64,000 nucleotides of DNA from Flavobacterium sp. HSC-32F16 (GCF_024171645.1 NZ_JALKAC010000007.1:220806-284805); one strand, 5' to 3'; shown: positions 36,413 through 46,127, counted from the stretch's first letter. The notes: generated from the letters alone by a model not told the origin. Translations and numbers: made by a program.

Positions 36413-36457
36413 TATGCTATTTGAATATAAAAAATTAATTTTGTGCAATCGATTACA
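36413..36457 (+). promoter_or_regulatory. Promoter and LacI-type operator upstream of kduI
   Basis: TAATTTTG (36436-36443) matches TAnnTTTG and is directly followed by the operator TGCAATCGATTACA (36444-36457), identical to the one at 34781. The -33 position (TATG, 36413-36416, 19-bp spacer) is weak. It is only 15 bp from the kduI start. Confidence 0.78.
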
Positions 36458-36471
36458 TTAAAATAAAAATT

Positions 36472-37311
36472 ATGACAAAATATAGTTCAAGATACGCGTC
36501 AAGCCCAGAAGCAGTTAAAAAATATGACACACAACAGTTAAGAGAAGAATTCTTAATTGATGATTTAATGCAGGAAGATGAAGTTGTGTTGGTTTATTCT
36601 CATTACGACAGATATATTGCTGGTTCTGCGGTTCCTGTAAAAGGTGATTTGGTTTTGGAAACAATCGATCCGCTTAAAGCACCTTATTTTTTAGAAAGAA
36701 GAGAATTAGGAATTATCAATGTAGGAGGAAGCGGTTCTGTTGTGGTTGAAGGAACAACTTATGAATTAGGATTTAAAGATGCACTATACATTGGAAGCGG
36801 TAATAAAGAAGTAATTTTTAAAAGTGCTGACAGCAGTAATCCAGCTAAATTTTATTTAAACTCTGCACCAGCTCATACTACTTACCCAACTAAAAAAGTA
36901 AGTTTAGCTGAAGCGAATAAATTACAGTTGGGCACAATGGAAACAGCTAATCACCGTACAGTAAACCAAATGATTATTGGAAGTGTGGTTACAACCTGCC
37001 AATTGCAAATGGGAATGACAGAATTAAAACCTGGAAGTGTTTGGAATACCATGCCTGCACACGTACACGATCGCAGAATGGAAGTTTATTTTTATTTAGA
37101 TATTCCAGAAAACCAAGCAGTTTGTCACTTTATGGGACAGCCTCAGGAAACAAGACATATCTGGATGAACAATCATCAGGCAGTAATTTCTCCGCCTTGG
37201 TCAATTCACTCAGGTTCAGGAACCAGCAACTATACTTTTATCTGGGGAATGGCTGGTGAAAACTTAGATTACGGAGATATGGATGTTTGTAAAATCACAG
37301 ACTTAAGATAA
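36472..37311 (+). CDS. kduI: 5-dehydro-4-deoxy-D-glucuronate isomerase
   Basis: 279 aa, full length for KduI. Signatures include RYASSPEAVKKYDTQQLREEFLID at the start, SHYDRYIAGSAVP, the metal-binding MPAHVHDRRMEVYFYLD, and SPPWSIHSGSGTSNYTFIWGMAGEN near the end. It isomerises 4-deoxy-5-ketouronate (from unsaturated galacturonate released by GH105 enzymes) to 3-deoxy-D-glycero-2,5-hexodiulosonate. Cytoplasmic. It is followed after 5 bp by kduD. Confidence 0.96.
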   Translation: MTKYSSRYASSPEAVKKYDTQQLREEFLIDDLMQEDEVVLVYSHYDRYIAGSAVPVKGDLVLETIDPLKAPYFLERRELGIINVGGSGSVVVEGTTYELGFKDALYIGSGNKEVIFKSADSSNPAKFYLNSAPAHTTYPTKKVSLAEANKLQLGTMETANHRTVNQMIIGSVVTTCQLQMGMTELKPGSVWNTMPAHVHDRRMEVYFYLDIPENQAVCHFMGQPQETRHIWMNNHQAVISPPWSIHSGSGTSNYTFIWGMAGENLDYGDMDVCKITDLR

Positions 37312-37316
37312 GAAAC

Positions 37317-38108
37317 ATGACAAATTTATTTGATATAAAAGGAAAAGTTGCCTTAATCACAGGAAGTACACACGGATTGGGAATGGCAATGGCAAAAGGA
37401 TTAGGTCAGGCGGGAGCCACAATTGTGGTGAATGGAAATTCTTCTCAGCAAAAAATTGACGATGCTGTTGCAGCGCTTAAAGCTGAAGGAATTAATGCTG
37501 TAGGTTACAAATTTAATGTAACCGAAGAGCAGGAAGTAAAGGCAGCTGTTGCGAAAATTGAAAGTGAAGTAGGAGCAATCGATATCTTGATCAACAATGC
37601 GGGAATTATTAAAAGAATTCCGCTGCTTGAAATGGAAGTTGAAGATTTTAGAGAAGTTATTGATATTGATTTAGTAAGTCCGTTTATTGTTTCTAAACAT
37701 GTTGCCAAAGGAATGATTGATAGAAGACAAGGAAAAATAATCAACATTTGCTCTATGATGAGCGAGTTAGGCCGTAATACAGTTTCGGCTTACGCAGCTG
37801 CAAAAGGCGGTTTAAAAATGCTGACGAAAAATATGGCAACAGAATGGGCAAAATACAATGTTCAGATCAACGGAATTGGTCCGGGATATTTTGCTACAGA
37901 ACAAACAAAACCTATTAGAGTTGACGGACATCCGTTTAACGATTTTATCATAAGCAGAACTCCTGCTGCAAAATGGGGAGATCCAAGTGATTTAGCCGGA
38001 GCTGCAATATTTTTATCATCCAAAGCGAGTGATTTTGTAAACGGACACATTTTATATGTTGACGGCGGAATCTTAGCTACAATTGGAAAACCTTCAAACG
38101 AAGAATAA
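37317..38108 (+). CDS. kduD: 2-dehydro-3-deoxy-D-gluconate 5-dehydrogenase (SDR)
   Basis: 263 aa SDR. Cofactor motif TGSTHGLG, NNAGIIKR, INICSMMSELG and catalytic YAAAK. The stretch GNSSQQKID and the C-terminal VDGGILATIGKPSNEE fit the KduD/gluconate 5-dehydrogenase group. It reduces the KduI product to 2-keto-3-deoxygluconate. Its start lies 5 bp after kduI, indicating coupled expression. Confidence 0.9.
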   Translation: MTNLFDIKGKVALITGSTHGLGMAMAKGLGQAGATIVVNGNSSQQKIDDAVAALKAEGINAVGYKFNVTEEQEVKAAVAKIESEVGAIDILINNAGIIKRIPLLEMEVEDFREVIDIDLVSPFIVSKHVAKGMIDRRQGKIINICSMMSELGRNTVSAYAAAKGGLKMLTKNMATEWAKYNVQINGIGPGYFATEQTKPIRVDGHPFNDFIISRTPAAKWGDPSDLAGAAIFLSSKASDFVNGHILYVDGGILATIGKPSNEE

Positions 38109-38132
38109 TTCTCAAATTATATTTAAAAAGAC

Positions 38133-39536
38133 ATGAGCGCAAATACATTCATACACGACAATTTTTTATTAGAAAATAAATACGCTGAAGAGTTATATCA
38201 TAATTACTCTAAAAACCAGCCAATTATTGATTACCATAATCACTTAAATCCGCAGTTTATTGCAGAGGATAAGATTTTTGATAACATTACGAATGTATGG
38301 ATCAACGGCGATCATTACAAATGGCGCGCAATGCGTACATTAGGAATTAATGAGCAGTTTGTTACAGGAAACGGTTCAGATAAAGATAAATTCTTAAACT
38401 GGGCAAAAACAGTTCCGTACACAATGCGTAATCCTTTGTATCACTGGACGCATTTAGAATTAGCTCGTTATTTTGATATTTATGATCTTTTGAATGAAAA
38501 ATCGGCTGAGAAAATTTATATCGAAACTACTGAGAAAATTAATTCTCAGGCGTACAGCACGCAGAATCTTCTTAAAAAAGTAAAAGCTGAATTAGTTTGT
38601 ACTACAGAAGATCCAATTGATTCATTAGAGTTTCATCAGAAATTCGCGAACAATTCGGTTGGAATTAAAATGAGTACGGCTTTCAGACCTGATAAAGCCA
38701 TCTTAATTGCTAATGATGGTTATAATGCATATCTGGACACATTAGGGGATGTGTCCGGAGTTGCAATTAATACTTTTGCTGATTTACAAACGGCATTAAG
38801 AAACAGAATTGAATTCTTTAATGCAAACGGATGTAAATTAAGTGATCACGGTTTAGATCAAATTTATTTTGAAGAATTTACAGAATCTGAAATCAGTTCA
38901 ATCTTCAAAAAGAAAAGAGAAAACAGAATCATAACGCCAGAAGAAGCTTTAAAATTCCAAAGTGCTGTTTTAGTATTCCTATCTGAAACATATCATGAAT
39001 TTGGATGGGTGCAGCAATTTCACTTAGGTGCATTGCGTAATAATAATGCTCGTATGCACAGAATTTTAGGTCCTGATACAGGATGGGATTCTATTGGAGA
39101 TTATCCTCAGGCTCAAAAATTGTCAAGCTTTTTAAATGCTTTAGACAGCAAAGACAAATTGACAAAAACAATTATCTATAACTTAAATCCGGCTGATAAC
39201 GAAGTTATGGCTACTATGATTGGGAACTTCAACGACGGAAGTGTTCGCGGAAAAGTACAATTTGGTTCTGGATGGTGGTTTTTAGATCAAAAAGACGGAA
39301 TGACAAAGCAGTTAAATGCGCTTTCAAATATGGGATTAATCAGCTGTTTTGTTGGAATGCTGACAGATTCTAGAAGTTTCTTATCATTCCCAAGACACGA
39401 ATATTTCAGACGTATTTTATGTAATCTTTTAGGAGACGAAATCAAACGTGGTGAATTGCCAAATGATATGGAATGGATCGGAAAATTAGTTTCTGATATT
39501 TCATACAACAATGCTAAAGAATATTTTAAGTTTTAA
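38133..39536 (+). CDS. uxaC: Glucuronate/galacturonate isomerase
   Basis: 467 aa, full length. Metal-site motif IIDYHNHLNP (His35, His37), WINGDHYKWRAMRTLGI, TTEDPIDSLEFH, QFHLGALRNNN and FGSGWWFLDQKDGM are characteristic of uronate isomerase. It converts D-galacturonate to D-tagaturonate (or glucuronate to fructuronate) as the first step of the saturated branch. It follows kduD by 24 bp. Confidence 0.96.
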   Translation: MSANTFIHDNFLLENKYAEELYHNYSKNQPIIDYHNHLNPQFIAEDKIFDNITNVWINGDHYKWRAMRTLGINEQFVTGNGSDKDKFLNWAKTVPYTMRNPLYHWTHLELARYFDIYDLLNEKSAEKIYIETTEKINSQAYSTQNLLKKVKAELVCTTEDPIDSLEFHQKFANNSVGIKMSTAFRPDKAILIANDGYNAYLDTLGDVSGVAINTFADLQTALRNRIEFFNANGCKLSDHGLDQIYFEEFTESEISSIFKKKRENRIITPEEALKFQSAVLVFLSETYHEFGWVQQFHLGALRNNNARMHRILGPDTGWDSIGDYPQAQKLSSFLNALDSKDKLTKTIIYNLNPADNEVMATMIGNFNDGSVRGKVQFGSGWWFLDQKDGMTKQLNALSNMGLISCFVGMLTDSRSFLSFPRHEYFRRILCNLLGDEIKRGELPNDMEWIGKLVSDISYNNAKEYFKF

Positions 39537-39545
39537 ATAATAAAT

Positions 39546-39640
39546 TAACCGCAATCCCGATAGCTATCGGGAGCAAAGATTTACGCAAGGCCCGCTAAGT
39601 TTTCTTAATCCTTATAATCTTTGAAATCTGTGGCAAAAAA
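39546..39640. repeat. Composite intergenic repeat with a nested 18-bp palindrome
   Basis: TTAACCGCAA (39546) and GCAAAGATTTACGCAAGG belong to the same family as 14986-15102. Between them lies the perfect palindrome TCCCGATAGCTATCGGGA (39555-39572), a common flavobacterial REP word. It looks as if the palindrome has been inserted into the older repeat. It sits between uxaC and kdgK inside the operon. Confidence 0.65.
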
Positions 39641-39651
39641 ATAAATAAATA

Positions 39652-40674
39652 ATGAGTAGAGTAGTTGCATTTGGAGAAATCATGCTTCGTTTATCGACAG
39701 AAAGACATTTACGTTTTTCGCAGTCTACAGCATTTGGTGCTACATACGGAGGCGGTGAATTCAATGTATGTGTTTCCTTGGCGAATTACGGTGTAAATGC
39801 TGAATTTGTTACAAGATTGCCTCAAAACGAAATAGGTTTATCGGCATTGAAAGAAATGCGAAAAATGAACGTTGAATCTAAAAACATTGTTTATGGAGGA
39901 GATCGTTTAGGAATCTATTTTCTGGAAACCGGAGCCGGAACACGCGGCAGTAATGTTGTTTACGATCGTGCGCACAGTGCCATGGCAACTATTGAAAAAG
40001 GCATGGTAGACTGGGAAAAAGTTTTAGCAGGTGCTGAATGGTTTCATTGGAGCGGTATTACGCCGGCTATTTCTCAAAGTGCTGCAGAAGCTTGTTTAGA
40101 AGCTATTAAAGTGGCTCATAAGCTTGGGATTAAAATTTCATGCGACTTAAATTACAGATCAAAATTATGGCAGTATGGTAAAACGCCAAGTGAGGTTATG
40201 CCGGAAATGCTGCAATACAGCAATGTTATTTTAGGTGATATTGATACAGCCTATTTTATGTTAGGAATTCCAAAAGTGAATCCGAATTATCAGGATGAAA
40301 AATCACTTCCGGTTTTATATGAAAAATTATTTCAATTAATTCCTAATTTAAAAGTGGCAGCAACGACACTTCGTTATTCCGTAAGTGCATCTCACCAGAG
40401 AATTGGCGGTGTTTTGTTTGACGGGAAAGCAATTTATCAGGCAGCAGTAAAAGAAGTAACTCCTGTTGTAGACAGAGTAGGAAGCGGAGACGCCTTTATG
40501 GGAGGATTAATTTACGGACTGTTAGAATATCAAAATAATAACCAGAGAGCTTTAGATTTTGCCGTTGCAGCTTGTTGTTTAAAACATACTATTGCAGGCG
40601 ATTACAATCTGGTTACTTTAAAAGAAGTTGAAAATATGATTGATGGTGATGGTTCTGCATTAGTATCAAGATAA
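39652..40674 (+). CDS. kdgK: 2-dehydro-3-deoxygluconokinase (PfkB family)
   Basis: 340 aa, sugar kinase of the PfkB/ribokinase fold. Seen are VVAFGEIMLRLS, the FGATYGGGEFNVCVSLANYG substrate region, GIYFLETGAGTRGSNVVYDR, CDLNYRSKLW and the catalytic DRVGSGDAFMGGLIYGL. It phosphorylates 2-keto-3-deoxygluconate to KDPG, where the two uronate branches merge. A repeat-filled gap of 115 bp precedes it; kdgA follows after 12 bp. Confidence 0.93.
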   Translation: MSRVVAFGEIMLRLSTERHLRFSQSTAFGATYGGGEFNVCVSLANYGVNAEFVTRLPQNEIGLSALKEMRKMNVESKNIVYGGDRLGIYFLETGAGTRGSNVVYDRAHSAMATIEKGMVDWEKVLAGAEWFHWSGITPAISQSAAEACLEAIKVAHKLGIKISCDLNYRSKLWQYGKTPSEVMPEMLQYSNVILGDIDTAYFMLGIPKVNPNYQDEKSLPVLYEKLFQLIPNLKVAATTLRYSVSASHQRIGGVLFDGKAIYQAAVKEVTPVVDRVGSGDAFMGGLIYGLLEYQNNNQRALDFAVAACCLKHTIAGDYNLVTLKEVENMIDGDGSALVSR

Positions 40675-40686
40675 TTAATTATAGAT

Positions 40687-41355
40687 ATGGCAAAATATTC
40701 AAGAATAGAGGTTGCGCAGACAATGAAAGATAACGGAATGGTGCCGTTGTTTTTTCATTCGGATATTGAATTAAGCAAGAAAGTTTTAAAAGCTTGTTAC
40801 GACGGAGGTTCAAGATTGATGGAATTTACAAGCCGAGGCGATTTTGCACATGAAGTTTTTGGAGCTTTAAATAAATACGCTTTAGCAGAACTTCCGGGTA
40901 TGATTTTAGGAGTTGGTTCTATCACAGATGCAGCTTCGGCCTCATTGTATATGAGTTTAGGTGCAAATTTTATTGTAACTCCTGTATTTAGAGAAGATAT
41001 CGCAATTGCCTGCAATCGCAGAAAAGTGTTATGGTCACCAGGATGCGGCACGCTTAGTGAAATTGCCAGAGCAGAAGAATTAGGATGTGAAATTGTAAAA
41101 TTATTTCCAGCCGATACGTATGGTCCGGAATTTATTAAAGCCATAAAAGGACCTTGCCCGTGGACAAACATTATGCCTACTGGTGGAGTTTATCCAACTG
41201 TTGAAAGTTTGAGCTCATGGTTAAATGCAGGAGCAACCTGTGTTGGTTTAGGTTCGCAATTGATATCAAAAGACATATTAGAAAATAAAGACTTTGATGG
41301 TTTAAGTGCAAGAGTCAGCGAGGTTCTTGACATCATAAAAAATATAAGAAAATAG
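40687..41355 (+). CDS. kdgA: KDPG/KHG aldolase
   Basis: 222 aa class I aldolase. Visible are MEFTSRGDF (catalytic Glu of the usual ExTxR motif), ILGVGSI, FIVTPVF, WSPGCGT, the Schiff-base Lys138 in EIVKLFPADTYGP and MPTGGV. It splits KDPG into pyruvate and glyceraldehyde 3-phosphate, the last step of both branches. A weak hairpin (AAGGGGT/ACTCCTT) and a T run follow in the 219-bp gap before uxaB; I find no clear promoter or operator there. Confidence 0.94.
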   Translation: MAKYSRIEVAQTMKDNGMVPLFFHSDIELSKKVLKACYDGGSRLMEFTSRGDFAHEVFGALNKYALAELPGMILGVGSITDAASASLYMSLGANFIVTPVFREDIAIACNRRKVLWSPGCGTLSEIARAEELGCEIVKLFPADTYGPEFIKAIKGPCPWTNIMPTGGVYPTVESLSSWLNAGATCVGLGSQLISKDILENKDFDGLSARVSEVLDIIKNIRK

Positions 41356-41574
41356 ATTAAGGGGTAATCATGCCAACTCCTTATTTTATAAGTTTTTTTT
41401 AGATTTTTAGAGATTGTAATAGAGCATTACGCTTGAAAAATTCAGCCAGCCATTCCTCACAGCCAGCTTTGTTTTATTCAATCGGGTGTAATGTTTCTTT
41501 TACAATTTAAAAGGCATAAATGAAGAGATAAGGTTTATAAATGGTTATTTATAACGCATTAAAGAAAGTTTAAA

Positions 41575-43020
41575 ATGAAAAAATTAAATAGAATAAATAC
41601 AGGATTAGAAAAGTTACAGCCAATTAAGGTAGTTCAGTTTGGAGAAGGTAACTTTTTAAGAGCCTTTGTTGATTATGCTTTTGATAAACTAAATAAAGAA
41701 GTTGATTTTAATGCCGGTATTGCAGTAATTCAGCCTTTGAAAGACGGTATGGTAAATATGATTAATGATCAGGACGGTCTTTATACCTTGTTTATGAACG
41801 GAATTAAAAAAGGTGAAAAGATACAAGATATTGTCTTAATTAATAACATTGTAAAAACTATAAACCCATATACTGAATTTGCAAATTATTTGGCTTTAGC
41901 CAAAGAAGAAGAACTTCAGTTTATTGTTTCTAATACTACAGAAGCTGGAATTGAATTTATTGAAAGTGATACTCCAGACATGCAGCCACCAGTGTCATTT
42001 CCTGCAAAATTGACGGTTTTATTATATGAAAGATTTAAGCATTTTAATGGAGATGCTGCTAAAGGAGTTACAATAATTCCTTGTGAATTAATTGATTATA
42101 ACTCTGAGACCCTTAAAAAATATATTTTACAATATGTTGATCTATGGAAATTAGAAGATGCATTTAAAACTTGGGTATCAGATGCTTGTACGTATCATAG
42201 TACTTTGGTTGACAGAATTGTTCCTGGATATCCAAGAGCTGAAATTGAAGAATACAATAATAAATTAGATTATGAGGACAATTTAATTGTTGCGGCAGAA
42301 CCTTTTTTCCTTTGGGCTATTGAAGGTGGAGAGGATCTAAAAGCAAAATTGCCTTTTCACAAAACAGATTTGAATGTAAAAATCGTTGATGATATACGTC
42401 CTTTTAAAATGATTAAAGTTCGTATTTTAAACGGTGCGCATACGGCAATGGTTCCTTTTTCACTTTTGCATGGTAATAAATTAGTAATGGAAACTGTTAA
42501 CGGAGATTTTACCGGAAAATTTGTAAATAGCGTTATTGGTGAAATTAGTGAAACTCTTGATATGGACAAAAATGAAATTACGGCCTATTCTGAGGAAGTA
42601 ATGGACCGATTTAAAAATCCATTTATCAAACATGCACTTGCCGATATTGCCTTAAATTCTGTATCGAAATTCAAAGTAAGAGTTTTACCTAGTTTATTAG
42701 GATATTATAAGGCTAACAAAAAATTGCCTGTTAATTTGACTTTTTCATTAGCAAGTTTAATTCGTTTCTACAAAGGAACTTGGAATGGTCAAAGTTTGCC
42801 GGTTAAAGATGGTGAAGATATTGTTTCATTCTTTGATGGTTTATGGAAATCTGATGATTATGAAAAAATAGCAAGACTTACTTTGCAGAATAAAAGCTTC
42901 TGGGATGAAGATTTAACTGAAATTCCTTCATTAACAAAAGCGATTACAATTGCTCTTGAAGAAATTGATGCAAATGGTATTGAAGTTGGTTTTGCCAAGT
43001 TTCAAGAAAGAATAAAATAG
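41575..43020 (+). CDS. uxaB: Tagaturonate reductase
   Basis: 481 aa, mannitol dehydrogenase superfamily. KVVQFGEGNFLRAFVDYAFDKLN is the Rossmann segment; VSNTTEAGIEF, VVPGYPRAE-like (IVPGYPRAEIEEYN) and RILNGAHTAMVPF with catalytic Lys/His context fit UxaB. It reduces D-tagaturonate to D-altronate with NADH. The order uxaC-kdgK-kdgA-uxaB-uxaA completes the Ashwell-type pathway. It starts after a 219-bp gap, so a separate promoter is possible. Confidence 0.93.
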   Translation: MKKLNRINTGLEKLQPIKVVQFGEGNFLRAFVDYAFDKLNKEVDFNAGIAVIQPLKDGMVNMINDQDGLYTLFMNGIKKGEKIQDIVLINNIVKTINPYTEFANYLALAKEEELQFIVSNTTEAGIEFIESDTPDMQPPVSFPAKLTVLLYERFKHFNGDAAKGVTIIPCELIDYNSETLKKYILQYVDLWKLEDAFKTWVSDACTYHSTLVDRIVPGYPRAEIEEYNNKLDYEDNLIVAAEPFFLWAIEGGEDLKAKLPFHKTDLNVKIVDDIRPFKMIKVRILNGAHTAMVPFSLLHGNKLVMETVNGDFTGKFVNSVIGEISETLDMDKNEITAYSEEVMDRFKNPFIKHALADIALNSVSKFKVRVLPSLLGYYKANKKLPVNLTFSLASLIRFYKGTWNGQSLPVKDGEDIVSFFDGLWKSDDYEKIARLTLQNKSFWDEDLTEIPSLTKAITIALEEIDANGIEVGFAKFQERIK

Positions 43021-43056
43021 AAAAAAGATAAAAAAAACAAAGAACAAGCATTAATT

Positions 43057-44679
43057 ATGGCAACGCAGAAAAAATTAATAAAAGTTCACCCAACCGATAA
43101 TGTTGCGGTTGCTTTGGTGAATCTTACAGCAGGCGAAGTAATTGATTTTGAGGGAGAATCAGTTGTAGTTGAGTCTGATGTAAAAATGAAACATAAGATT
43201 GCAATGGTTCCTTTTAATGTAGGAGACAGAATCATTATGTACGGAGTTTTAGTAGGTAAAGCAAGTGCAAGAATTGAAAGAGGAGGTTTGCTTTCTACTG
43301 CAAATGTAAAACACGAAAGCGATAAAGTTACTGGTAAAACAGAAACGATTGGCTGGAATGCTCCAAATATTGACAAATGGAAAGACAGAACTTGGCAGGG
43401 CTATCATAGAGAAGACGGACAAGTGGGAACTGAAAATGTTTGGTTGTTTTTTCCGTTGGTATTTTGTGAAAACAGAAACATCGAAATCTTAAAAGATATT
43501 TTTGAGAAAGAATTGATGAAACCAAAAGAAAATGATTATCAGTTATTGTTACGTTCTTTGGTAAAGTCAGAAACAGGAGGAGCAGGAAATGAAGCGGCTT
43601 CAAATGATGCTAATTTATTCAACAATATTCAGGTAAAATTCATCACGCATCAAGGTGGTTGCGGCGGAATTCGTCAAGATTCTCATAGTCTGGCTAAATT
43701 ATTAGCGGGTTATGTAAACAATCCAAACGTTGCCGGAGCTACAGTTTTGAGTTTAGGATGTCAGAATCTACAAATTCAGATTTTCAAAGATGCTTTAGAT
43801 GCGATTAATCCAGACAGTAAAAAGCCAGTTTTGATCTACGATCAGCAGGCTATTGGAACGATCGAAACGATGTTGAGCAGTGTTGTAAAAGATACTTTTG
43901 AAGCGATTAAAAAAGCAAATGAAATAAAAAGAGAACCAGCTCCATTATCTAAATTAAGAATTGGTTTAGAATGTGGTGGATCAGACGGATTCTCTGGAAT
44001 TTCTGCAAACCCTACTTTAGGAGTAACTTCAGATTTATTGGCTGCTTTAGGCGGTACTACAATCCTTTCTGAATTTCCTGAATTATGCGGTGTTGAGCAG
44101 GAATTAGTAAACAGATGTGTTGAAGACGAAAGCGGAAAACGTTTCTTAGACTTAATGCAGTGGTATGAAAAAACAGTTGTTGATGCTGGTTCAGGATTTG
44201 ATATGAATCCGTCTCCGGGTAACATTAAAGACGGTTTGATTACCGATGCAATGAAATCGGCAGGAGCTGCTAAAAAAGGTGGAACTTCGCCAATTACAGG
44301 AGTATTTGATTACGGTGAATATATTTCTAAGCCAGGTTTAACATTACTTTGTACGCCAGGAAACGACGTTGAATGTACAACAGCAATGGTTGGTTCTGGT
44401 GCTAATATGGTATTGTTTACAACAGGTTTAGGAACTCCGACAGGAAATCCAATTGCTCCGGTTGTGAAAATTTCATCAAATACGCAATTAGCAAATAAAA
44501 TGTCGGATATTATTGATATTGACACTGGAGGAATTATCACTGGTGAAAAATCAATTGATGAAATGGCAGATGAAATGTTAGAGTTTATTATTGATGTTGC
44601 AAGTGGAACAATTAAAACCAAAGCAGCACTTTTAAATCAAAATGATTTCATTCCCTGGAAAAGAGGAGTTTCTTTATAA
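43057..44679 (+). CDS. uxaA: Altronate dehydratase
   Basis: 540 aa, full-length fusion of an N-terminal SAF domain (about 1-100; MVPFNVGDRIIMYGVLVGKA) with the UxaA catalytic part. Motifs: HQGGCGGIRQDS, LGCQNLQIQ, GLECGGSDGFSGISANPTLG, LSEFPELCGVEQ and TPGNDVECTTAMVGSGANMVLFTTGLGTPTGN. Conserved Cys residues fit the iron-dependent active site. It dehydrates D-altronate to 2-keto-3-deoxygluconate. Last gene of the operon, with a terminator 29 bp downstream. Confidence 0.96.
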   Translation: MATQKKLIKVHPTDNVAVALVNLTAGEVIDFEGESVVVESDVKMKHKIAMVPFNVGDRIIMYGVLVGKASARIERGGLLSTANVKHESDKVTGKTETIGWNAPNIDKWKDRTWQGYHREDGQVGTENVWLFFPLVFCENRNIEILKDIFEKELMKPKENDYQLLLRSLVKSETGGAGNEAASNDANLFNNIQVKFITHQGGCGGIRQDSHSLAKLLAGYVNNPNVAGATVLSLGCQNLQIQIFKDALDAINPDSKKPVLIYDQQAIGTIETMLSSVVKDTFEAIKKANEIKREPAPLSKLRIGLECGGSDGFSGISANPTLGVTSDLLAALGGTTILSEFPELCGVEQELVNRCVEDESGKRFLDLMQWYEKTVVDAGSGFDMNPSPGNIKDGLITDAMKSAGAAKKGGTSPITGVFDYGEYISKPGLTLLCTPGNDVECTTAMVGSGANMVLFTTGLGTPTGNPIAPVVKISSNTQLANKMSDIIDIDTGGIITGEKSIDEMADEMLEFIIDVASGTIKTKAALLNQNDFIPWKRGVSL

Positions 44680-44707
44680 TAAGAGATTTAACAAATATAT
44701 CCAAGAG

Positions 44708-44734
44708 AGACGCACAGAAGTGCGTCTTTTTTTT
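44708..44734 (+). terminator. Rho-independent terminator of the hexuronate operon
   Basis: AGACGCAC-AGAA-GTGCGTCT stem-loop followed by seven or more T. Confidence 0.9.
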
Positions 44735-44849
44735 ATTATATAGTATTAAGCTACTAAAGAGAAAATGGTAAAAAGATAGATAAAAAAAACATTAAGTTAT
44801 TAGGTTTTATTAAGCACAATACTTTATTTGCTTAATATCTCTTAATGAA

Positions 44850-44887
44850 AAAAAAATAAGCTCATTATTAAATGAGCTTATTTTTTA
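44850..44887 (-). terminator. Terminator of the lacI-type regulator gene
   Basis: AATAAGCTCATT and AATGAGCTTATT arms around ATTA with A/T runs on both sides, 14 bp beyond the regulator stop codon on the minus strand; it can act in both directions. Confidence 0.82.
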
Positions 44888-44900
44888 TATGGTAAATATA

Positions 44901-45929
44901 TTAAAAGTTGGTTCTCGAAGACGATTTACGGATATGTAATTCCGGGGCCAAAACCACCTTTTTTTCTATTTTAATAGTATCTGTTTTATCGACTTGTTCT
45001 AGGAAAACGCGCGCTGCCATTTTTCCCATTTCAAGTGGTGACTGATCTACAGAAGTAATCGATAATTCCATAAATTTGGTAAAAGGCTCGTTACTAAAAC
45101 CGGCAACACAAAACTCATTAGGAATACTGATATTTCTTTCCTTTAATTCCTGAATAGCTCCTAAAGCGGCAAAGTCACTTGACGAAAATATTGCGTCAGG
45201 CGGTATTTCTAGCTGCAAAAGTTTGTCAACCGCTTCTTTTCCGGCATCGACCATACTTTTAACTGGTACGACATATTCTTCATTAAAATCAATTCCGTGA
45301 TCTAAAAGAGCTTGTTTGTAGCCTAAAAACCTGTTTTTAAAAATTTCCAGAGACTGATCTCCGGAAAAATGCGCAATATATCTGCATCCTTCATTAATTA
45401 AATGTTTGGTGGTTAAATAACCGCCTCGAAAGTCATTAATAGTTACAGAGCTTACGCCGTCAATATGTTTGCTTCTGTCAAAAAAGATCAACGGAACATT
45501 CTTTTTTAATACATTATTAAAGGCATCATCATTTTCGCTGGTTACATCTGTAACCGACATCAAAATGCCATCAACCTGAGCATCAATTAAAGTATATAGG
45601 TTTTCGTTTTCTCTTTGTTTGCTTTCATGAGTCTGGCAGATAATTACCTGATAACCGTGAGGCTGTAATTCTTCTTCAATGCCACGAATAACCGAAGCAA
45701 AAAAGTTGCTGTCGATACGCGGTACAATCACTCCAATATTATTACTTCGGCCGCTTTTTAATGCTAAAGCAAGTTTATTCTGCTTATAGTTCATTGAGGC
45801 GGCAGTTTTAATAACCAACTCACGAGTGCTTTCTTTTATTTTCGGGTTGTTATTCAACGCTCTGGAAACAGTAGCTGCAGTGATATTTAATTTTTCGGCA
45901 ATATCATAAATGGTTACTTTTTCGCTCAT
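44901..45929 (-). CDS. LacI-family transcriptional regulator of the pectin/hexuronate locus
   Basis: 342 aa. N-terminal helix-turn-helix VTIYDIAEKLNITAATVSRALNNNPKI (about 5-31) and hinge LALALKSGRSNNIGVIVP are typical LacI; the rest is the periplasmic-binding-protein-like sensor domain. It sits between the catabolic operon and the pectinase operon. Palindromes TGYAATCGATTACA lie at three promoters of these operons and a variant lies in its own upstream region. Repression relieved by a uronate or KDG-type ligand is the simplest model (inference). Confidence 0.92.
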   Translation of the reverse strand: MSEKVTIYDIAEKLNITAATVSRALNNNPKIKESTRELVIKTAASMNYKQNKLALALKSGRSNNIGVIVPRIDSNFFASVIRGIEEELQPHGYQVIICQTHESKQRENENLYTLIDAQVDGILMSVTDVTSENDDAFNNVLKKNVPLIFFDRSKHIDGVSSVTINDFRGGYLTTKHLINEGCRYIAHFSGDQSLEIFKNRFLGYKQALLDHGIDFNEEYVVPVKSMVDAGKEAVDKLLQLEIPPDAIFSSSDFAALGAIQELKERNISIPNEFCVAGFSNEPFTKFMELSITSVDQSPLEMGKMAARVFLEQVDKTDTIKIEKKVVLAPELHIRKSSSRTNF

Positions 45930-45960
45930 TAAAAAGGGTTTTACAAGTTAAATTCTATGA

Positions 45961-46009
45961 CAAAAATACGTTTTTTTTAATAATCTAATGCGTAATGTTA
46001 TCGATTACC
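45961..46009 (-). promoter_or_regulatory. Promoter and operator variant of the regulator gene
   Basis: Minus-strand TATTTTTG (45961-45968) matches TAnnTTTG, 31 bp upstream of the regulator start. The operator variant GGTAATCGATAACA (45996-46009, minus strand) lies 27 bp upstream of that box, not downstream as at the other three sites, so its effect on this promoter may differ. Confidence 0.65.
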
Positions 46010-46127
46010 ATATCAATTTACTACAACGTTTTATATTCTACAATGATAATAAATTATAATATTTTTTGCATTAAATGTAATTATAATTCTTAATAAAAAT
46101 TAAAAATACAATTTATTTCTAAATAAA

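Noticed and set aside
41356..41574. Riboswitch or LacI operator upstream of uxaB
   Set aside because: No copy of the TGYAATCGATTACA palindrome and no recognisable aptamer structure was seen; only a weak hairpin and a T run after kdgA.
43086..44621. Antisense open frames inside uxaA (up to 127 codons)
   Set aside because: They lie wholly within a well-conserved gene, show no recognisable domain or start context, and arise from codon bias of the plus strand.
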